Below are positions 58,490-64,000 of a stretch of 64,000 bases of DNA, one piece after another; the stretch's first letter is position 1; the number at the start of each line of letters is the position of its first letter. The position numbers and the translations under genes were made by a program. Source of the DNA: Mesostigma viride (taxonomy: Eukaryota; Streptophyta; Mesostigmatophyceae; Mesostigmatales; Mesostigmataceae); the NCBI GenBank assembly GCA_009746045.1, contig RPFO01000082.1, positions 2,382,506-2,446,505 on the forward strand, given 5' to 3'. The notes under the pieces are model-generated. The model saw only the letters and a list, made by a program, of their open reading frames with translations, was not told where the DNA came from and ran no database searches.

Positions 58490-59736
58490 TTTCCTCGCCA
58501 GGCCAGAGCTCAAGCACCGCGATCCCGTCGCCGTTGTTGCTGCGCCAGGGTCAAGTCGTCGTCAAGGGTGAAGAGAGTCTTCTCGAGCCGCTTGCTGCGG
58601 CGTCGGAGAAAAGAAATCTTGTCCGCCGCCGGGGTTGTTAAAGGTTAGAAGGAGCGGGGGCGCCCCTGCCTTACCCCGCGCACGGGGAAGGCGGTGGGCG
58701 ACCATGCAGCTCAATCTCACCAGTAAGGCCCATGCGACTAAGAATTCAGTCTCTCTCAAACGCCACGTGCAAGCTTCTCGGAATTCTCACCTTCCTCCAT
58801 GTCGAAGTTCTTGACAATGACGTTGAGGCTGCGCTTGGCGAGCTCGGCCTCCTGAGTCGCGGAGGTCGAGCGTCTGCTGCTGGAGCTGTGCTGCGACGGC
58901 GGAGGTGGTGGAGGTGGCGTGCTGCTTAAGCATGTCCGCCCAGGTCGGGATGGAAGGAGCATCGCCGGCCAGGCCAGCCGGGGCTGGCGTGGCGGCAATG
59001 TCCTTCACCCCCTGGGCGGGGAGGCCTGCGGTGTTTTGCAGGACCTCGATGGCGATAGCATTGTCTTTAAGGCGCTGGTCAATGTCGAGGAGCTGGGCTT
59101 GATGTCGGCGGTGGAGGTGGAGGTGGCAGTGGAGGTGGAGGCGAGGAGGGTTGAGGTGGAGGTGACGGTGGTGGAAAGGTGAGGAAGCTCAGTAGCCAGT
59201 GTGCCGCCCATTGCCGCCACATCTGCGGCAAGGGGGGTCACTTGCTGCTGGAAGGCTTCCGTGAGGATGGAGCGGTATGTGGCTGCGGAGATGGTGGGGG
59301 CCCAGATCTCGCCGTCAGACTTCTTGAGGAGTGAGCAGAGAATCAGGTGCTGAAGATCAGGCCGCGGTTGTAGTGGAGGCCCATCAGCAGCAGATCTCGG
59401 CTTTGAAGCCTGCGGCCATCTGGCTCGAGAAGACGATTGATGCTGTGAAGGTGGAGGCACAGCTCAAGGAGCGAGGCGTAATCCCCGAAGAAAATGCACT
59501 CCAGAGCAGTGCACGGGGCAATGTTGTACCAGTCGTAATCGTCGACATTGAAGGTTTTGAGCTTGAAACGCAGTTCGAACGCGTGGAAAGGATGAGCGGC
59601 TGCGTTTAGGTTCTGGCGATGCCGATGGCGAGGCCGCGGAGGAGTGAACCACTAATGCTTGGCTAGGGTCACCGTGGCCTGCGAGGCCGGAAGGCGAAGC
59701 TGCAGCCGGAGCTGCAGGCGCATTTGCTTGGCTCAT
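58490..59736 (-). pseudogene. LINE ORF1, decayed (copy f)
   Basis: The ATG at 59736 begins MSQANAPAAPAAASP. Pieces in different frames follow: PDLQHLILCSLLKKSDGEIW, then APAGLAGDAPSIPTWADMLK, then AELAKRSLNVIVKNFDMEE. Later come a GEIELHGRP-like block and FTLDDDLTLAQQQRRRD near 58545-58580. The order matches an ORF1 protein with N-terminal low complexity, coiled coil, RRM-like part (LNVIVKNF) and basic C-terminus. Several frameshifts prevent a single product. It joins LINE 3'-end sequence at about 58440 with most of ORF2 missing. Confidence 0.65.
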
Positions 59737-59954
59737 CGCAGTGTCCAAACTGCGAATCGTCGAGGTGCGTTTGCTCGACAAAATATTGCGTAAAGGCTTC
59801 GGCAAATTATATCAGCATGTGCGTCGTAGAAAGACGCGTCGATTGTGATATTCACGGCTAAATTCGGTGCTCAAATGCGAAAGTTATGAGCTCCGCCGTC
59901 AGCCATGATGGGGGCGGCATATGAGCCTATAATAGCAGCATGCATAGGATAGCA

Positions 59955-60440
59955 TTAATTGCATGTAGGACATCTTGCTCGCACCAGCCAGGTCGACACC
60001 GCCCTTGCGGTATGGCCGGCCCCCAGCGGCTTGGCCAACCCGGGCAGCACATCCTGACCTCAGTGGCCTGGCCCCAAGGACATTCCCAGGTGAGCTAGGT
60101 AAGCCTGCCATGAACTACATCCAGATGTTGCTGGCCGACCTAGTCGGGCCGGTCCCAGCCCAGTTTGAACACCGCATCCACTCCCTCTCCCTTCTTTGGA
60201 CTGCCATGCAGAACAAGAAGCGGTGCCAGAAGATTGTCCAGGCTCACACGCCAGCCCCTGTGGGCATGCCACCCCCCCCCAAGAGGAAGGGGCGTTTTGC
60301 TGAGTAGCGTAGTTAGGATTTTCTAGACTAGATAGCTTAGAGTTAGGTTAGGTCGATTACGCGGCTTCTCCCACCTCCACCCACCCAACATGGAATATGT
60401 GCTACATGACCTCCCAACGGAGGCATGTTATAATAAATAA
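59955..60440 (+). mobile_element. 5'-truncated LINE 3' end (copy g)
   Basis: The frame GRPPAAWPTRAAHPDLSGLA ... LLADLVGPVPAQFEHRI ... RKGRFAE ends with TAG at 60307. It is the C-terminal end of the LINE second ORF. The 3' UTR ends in the hairpin CTCCCAACGGAG (60411-60422) and an AT-rich tail. Confidence 0.7.
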
Positions 60441-60446
60441 TTTTAA

Positions 60447-60966
60447 TTTTAATTTAATGACTCCGTTGGGAGATCATGCAGCACACCGGCACATATCCCC
60501 TTGCTGGATGGATGGAGGTGGGCGGAGCCGCGAAACCGAACTAATCTAACTCTGATTAGCTAATCTAATCTAGGAAAACCTTAAAGTTCTATTCTACTCA
60601 GCAAAGCGCCCCTTCCTCTTGGGGGGGGGGGGGAGCTAGGGCTTGCCCACAGGGGCTGGCGTGTGAGCCAGGGCATTGAATCGTCTTCCACCTCTTCTTG
60701 TTCTGCATAGCAGTCCAAGCAATAGAGAGGGAGTGAACGTGATGTTCAAACGTACGGGGCTGGGACCACTAGGTCAGCCAACAACTGCTGTGTGTAGGTC
60801 ATGACATGTTTACCTACCCTTTTAGGAATGTCCTTGGGGCCAGGCCAGGTCAGGATATGCACCGCCCCGGCTGGCCAAGCCGCTGGGGGCCGGCCAGACC
60901 GAGTAAGGTCGGTGTCTACAGGTCTGACTGGTGCGAGCAAGATGTCCTACGAATGCTATCCTACGC
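60447..60966 (-). mobile_element. 5'-truncated LINE 3' end (copy h), inverted partner of copy g
   Basis: Reverse-oriented relative of copy g over nearly its full length: hairpin at 60461-60472, coding end, then GRPPAAWPAGAVHILTW. The two tails meet in the AT-rich sequence 60430-60460, making a tail-to-tail inverted pair with arms of about 500 bp. Confidence 0.7.
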
Positions 60967-61402
60967 TGTCTAATCTCGTCCGAAATGCTATACCCTGGTG
61001 GCAAAGATTCTAATGACCTATGTGTGGAAAACCCTACGAACGTTCAGGGCCTGGCGGAGCATCCTTGTTACGTACCGTGCCGTTCAGCCGTGTGGCCAGC
61101 GTGTCCGTGAGCGTCCATGCCTCGTCGCCATAGGTGAGCACCGTGAGGACCGTGAGGTCCCTTGAGGAGCATGTGCTTGCGGTGCTCGCGCCCAGGTCCT
61201 TCGAGTGCCAGTCTAGGTTTTGAGCGACCGATGCCTAGCCCAGGCCAGGCCGATCGACGACGGCCATTCCGATTTGTGCATGTTGTCTCGTGGTGCCATA
61301 CATGCTCGCCAAAAACGTGCAAGCACCGTACAAGATGATGTTGAATACAACTTTATTCAGTCTGCAACACCTAACAAAAAATATAGGTTTGGCATTTAAC
61401 TT
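60967..61402. other. No gene recognised
   Basis: Short frames on both strands without family resemblance. No repeat array. Confidence 0.5.
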
Positions 61403-61477
61403 TAGATGACGGCAGGCGCGTGCTACCATGGTCCGGATTCTCGAAGGCTTCTGGCCTGCACTGGTTGTCTCACTGAT
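61403..61477 (-). mobile_element. Helitron-like 5' terminus, copy 4 (diverged)
   Basis: The minus strand reads A, then TCAGTGAGACAACCAGTGCA, GGCCAGAAGCC, GAGAATCCGGACCATGGTAG and CCTGCCGTCATC. It matches the 2842 copy further inward than the other copies do (to CTGCCGTTATC there). Confidence 0.5.
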
Positions 61478-61915
61478 AGGTGTGGCATGCCCCCACTAGA
61501 TGTTCCCCGCCCCAACAAATCTCAACCATACCGGATAAAATTATGAACAACGAGAAAACCGAATAGATGCCGTGTCATAATCGGACAACAAATACTAAAT
61601 TCAGTGCAGATCGATGCGTTTGGATGGTGTGGAGAAGCACATTTGGCTCTTGCTATTTGGCAAGGCGTACTGGATGTGCACCAAGGGCGAGTGACACACA
61701 GGATCAGGTTGTGGGCTTGGAAAAGCGACGCAGATTCAATCTTTTGGTACATCAGCAGTAGCCCTTGGAGAAAGCCATCTTCATCAACCACATAGGCCCA
61801 GCCAGATGGATTACTAGGCAAACATGCTCGTAGCATAAGCTTGCAAGTCTTCAATAATGTATGATGCCGTCATGCCGCACACATGCAGAGAAGCATCAAT
61901 ACAGTGCCTGCATTT

Positions 61916-62035
61916 CCTGATATACCAGAGTATACCAAGGAGACAACCAGCGCAGGCAGGGTATACCAGAGTATACCAGAGTATACCGGAGTATACCAGA
62001 GTATACCGGAGTATACCAGAGTATACCGGAGTGTA
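61916..62035. repeat. GTATACCAGA/GTATACCGGA array beside a partial Helitron-like end
   Basis: About ten copies of the 10-11-bp unit GTATACC(A/G)GA. The array is interrupted at 61934-61957 by ACCAAGGAGACAACCAGCGC, a partial copy of the Helitron-like terminus. Confidence 0.85.
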
Positions 62036-62371
62036 CGCGCCCGCCATGTGGATTCCATCTCGTTTCAAAGCCTCCTATTCCTGTGTGATGGACTTGTGAT
62101 TATTAATAAAAGAGACTATGAATACATGACGTGACAGGCTCCAGAATCTCAGCGGCTCCCCAGGCTCCCCTACGACTGTCCACGTGTGTGCGCGTCCTTC
62201 CGAGGCGTGTGTGCTCGTGTGACGCGTGCACCCGCCTGAACCGGGCGGGGTGGCCGCCCTTCCGCGGTCAAAGTGCATGCGTCCATTGCCCAGCTTGCCT
62301 TCCCTGAAACAGGGCTGGACACTGGTGATGCCGAATCGGAGACACGTTTACACAATGCCTGTGCTCACATG

Positions 62372-63091
62372 TCACTTCTTCTCGCTTTTCACGTTTCCCT
62401 TCGCCCTGCCTGCATCATCATCCGAACCCGAGCTCGCCTCGTCCTCCGACGAGGTACCCTCAGCCGACGAGCCTGCCGGTTGCGTTCTACCTCCGCCAGC
62501 TGTTGGCGGCGCGTCGAGTGCCTTGACCTCGGTCGCAACGACTGCCAGGGAGTTGTGCACGCCGGGAACAGTGCCAAGGTGAACGCGGTCGGCAAGTTCG
62601 TGCGCTTTTCGGGCATTGGCAGAGTCGACGTCCGAATGGTGCCCGCTGCCGTCAGGGAGTTTTCGGTTTGGATTTTCAGGGGCAACCCTCCATTTCTGGC
62701 AGACCTCCTTCATTATTTTTTGCTGTGATTCCCCTTTCCGGTTCGGTCTAATCAGCTCCATTTCTTTCTGCACAAATAAATTGAATTTCGTCATCTCCCT
62801 CCGCTTTTTCCTGGGCTCGCCTGTCTGGGCATCCAAAATCGGACGCTTTCCATTCTTTTTAACAGCAGCCGCCTGGGTCGGCGGCATAGCCGGCCTTGGA
62901 TTTCGCATGCCATAAACGGTGTCCAAGGCATTCGCAATGCGACTAAAGCAGCCGCAAAGCTCTTGAGCAGCAATTCTGGCAACTACAGCCCATTTGGGAG
63001 CGGCCTCTTTTTCCATGGACGGGCCAGCCTCAATCTTCGCCTTCGGCTGAGCCGCGTCTTCCACGCTCAGCCGAGACTGGGCCGTATCCAT
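62372..63091 (-). CDS. HMG/YABBY-like DNA-binding protein (intact ORF)
   Basis: 239 codons from ATG 63091 to the stop at 62372, apparently a single exon. The central region KKRREMTKFNLFVQKEMELI, then RPNRKGESQQKIMKEVCQKW, resembles the HMG-box/YABBY-type fold: a basic lead-in, a xxxNxFVxxEMxxI helix and a KEVxxKW helix. This suggests a nuclear DNA-binding protein. The N-terminus contains EAAPKWAVVARIAAQELCG. The C-terminus is Ser/Glu/Asp-rich with DEASSGSDDDAG and a basic end. Neighbours are mobile elements, so it could be element-encoded or a host gene. No paralogue is visible in the window. The family assignment is tentative. Confidence 0.5.
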   Translation of the reverse strand: MDTAQSRLSVEDAAQPKAKIEAGPSMEKEAAPKWAVVARIAAQELCGCFSRIANALDTVYGMRNPRPAMPPTQAAAVKKNGKRPILDAQTGEPRKKRREMTKFNLFVQKEMELIRPNRKGESQQKIMKEVCQKWRVAPENPNRKLPDGSGHHSDVDSANARKAHELADRVHLGTVPGVHNSLAVVATEVKALDAPPTAGGGRTQPAGSSAEGTSSEDEASSGSDDDAGRAKGNVKSEKK

Positions 63092-63146
63092 GAGAAAATA
63101 TGGTAAAGCAAATTACTGTTTTATTACACGGTCCAAATAGTTCAAG

Positions 63147-63599
63147 GTGCGCTTGTTATTTTTTCGTGGTCTTCCTACTTACATTCGCGCCTGGTCAAAG
63201 AGTGAGGCGAGTGGCGACATGAGTACTTACAAAACACGCTTCTATGCTGGGCACCTCGATGACAGAGTAGAGACACCTAGCCCTGAAACCTCGATTGATA
63301 TTGATGAAACAAGGAAAGCTGGGCGGTGGTCTTGGCTTGATCCTTCCTGCATAAATCCTGCTTGCCTGCCCGTTGAAGAAGAACGACAATCAATGGCTTG
63401 GCTTCTAGGCTTGGCGCTTGTCCAATCAAATGACGACAGCACTAGCAGGATCATTAGGGAGTCCGTACGTCGCAACGTACGGAGGGCGCCGCAGCCCGCA
63501 GGCCATGAACCGGCCTGGCGCACCAAGCAGCCAACCGCAACGGCGCGTCGCGTCAGCCGGTATTTTAATGTTTACAAATGTATTTTTTTAATTCCATAA
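63147..63599 (+). CDS. Hypothetical ORF, divergent from the HMG-like gene
   Basis: 150 codons, no family recognised. The middle part (RAPQPAGHEPAWRTKQPTAT) is basic. The end runs into TTTTAATGTTTACAAATGTA, a phrase also seen near 10503-10535 at the right end of another element. Codon texture is not strongly coding, so it may be spurious. Confidence 0.2.
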   Translation: MRLLFFRGLPTYIRAWSKSEASGDMSTYKTRFYAGHLDDRVETPSPETSIDIDETRKAGRWSWLDPSCINPACLPVEEERQSMAWLLGLALVQSNDDSTSRIIRESVRRNVRRAPQPAGHEPAWRTKQPTATARRVSRYFNVYKCIFLIP

Positions 63600-63648
63600 A
63601 ATCACCGGAACTAAAAAGTTTAGGCGTCAGCCGGCTCCGGCTGTTTGT

Positions 63649-64000
63649 ACAGTCATTCCCGCGTTAAGTTGCGATCGCCCCCTAAAACTTGGCGCCGCAA
63701 CTTAACGCGGGAACGCAACTTAACGGTAGAATTAGGCTAGCAGCCCACCACCTCCTCCTCTGACGGACTTCTATACGGCATTCGACAGCTCTCGTCAAGC
63801 CCGATCCAGCTGCAGCGTCAAAGCCGGCCAAAGTCCATTTTCCAGGCCAGATCTTTTGGACAAAGGCGGGCTGCAAAACACGCCGTGGGCAGCCACGCGC
63901 GGTGCCTGCGTTTTATACTACAAATGTGTGTTTTAACCCTCTGACTTCGGCTCTCTTTTTGGCAGGTTACTTAATTGCTAGCCGGCTTCACGTATGACTG
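63649..64000. mobile_element. Possible MITE with 18-bp perfect stem, right edge of window
   Basis: TTCCCGCGTTAAGTTGCG (63656-63673) pairs perfectly with CGCAACTTAACGCGGGAA (63696-63713) around a 22-bp loop. The left end reads TACAGTCATTCCCGCG, like the TACAGTCATTCACGCC of the MITE at 43147. The window finishes in ATGACTG, the inverse of CAGTCAT, so the element may end exactly here. Confidence 0.4.

Overview
This window is nuclear DNA of a eukaryote. Protein-coding information lies in exons joined by GT-AG introns, and the rest is dominated by tandem repeats and several classes of transposable elements. The FANCM-type helicase and METTL4-type methyltransferase look most like their plant relatives. 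TGTAA motifs, a weak green-algal poly(A) hint, occur after two of the genes. A green-lineage microalga or another photosynthetic protist with a large, repeat-rich genome is the best guess; I cannot name the species. All homology calls come from recognising conserved family motifs by eye, not from database searches.

Layout. 1-15.5 kb is transposon-rich: satellite-like repeats, a tRNA-like SINE, a transposon-derived ORF (4342-5284), a decayed LTR element with a 707-bp LTR (11375-12081) interrupted by an element with palindromic ends (8817-10554), and LINE 3' ends. 15.5-30.5 kb is one large gene, a FANCM/Mph1 DNA helicase in nine exons. 32.0-36.8 kb is a tryptophan 2,3-dioxygenase in four exons. 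36.8-40.6 kb is intergenic and holds a 1.74-kb TA-flanked element. 40.6-49.7 kb, minus strand, is a METTL4-type MT-A70 methyltransferase in eight exons. 51.0-56.3 kb, plus strand and divergent from METTL4, is a U2AF 35-kDa splicing subunit in about five exons. 56.8-64 kb is again transposon-rich (LINE ORF1 copies, an inverted LINE pair, Helitron-like ends), with one intact small ORF resembling an HMG/YABBY-type DNA-binding protein at 62372-63091.

Exon models were built by hand. For FANCM, the dioxygenase and METTL4, the phases of all chosen donor/acceptor pairs agree and the joined reading frames are continuous (about 2851, 669 and 666 codons). The U2AF35 C-terminal end is less certain.

The genes share no evident pathway. 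METTL4 homologues are reported to methylate U2 snRNA as well as DNA, and U2AF35 helps recruit U2 snRNP to the 3' splice site, so their head-to-head arrangement is worth noting. The most distinctive property of the window is that most larger introns carry their own private tandem repeat. In two cases the repeat unit contains a splice-site-like sequence: a 5' donor in FANCM, and a polypyrimidine/3' splice-site-like motif in U2AF35.
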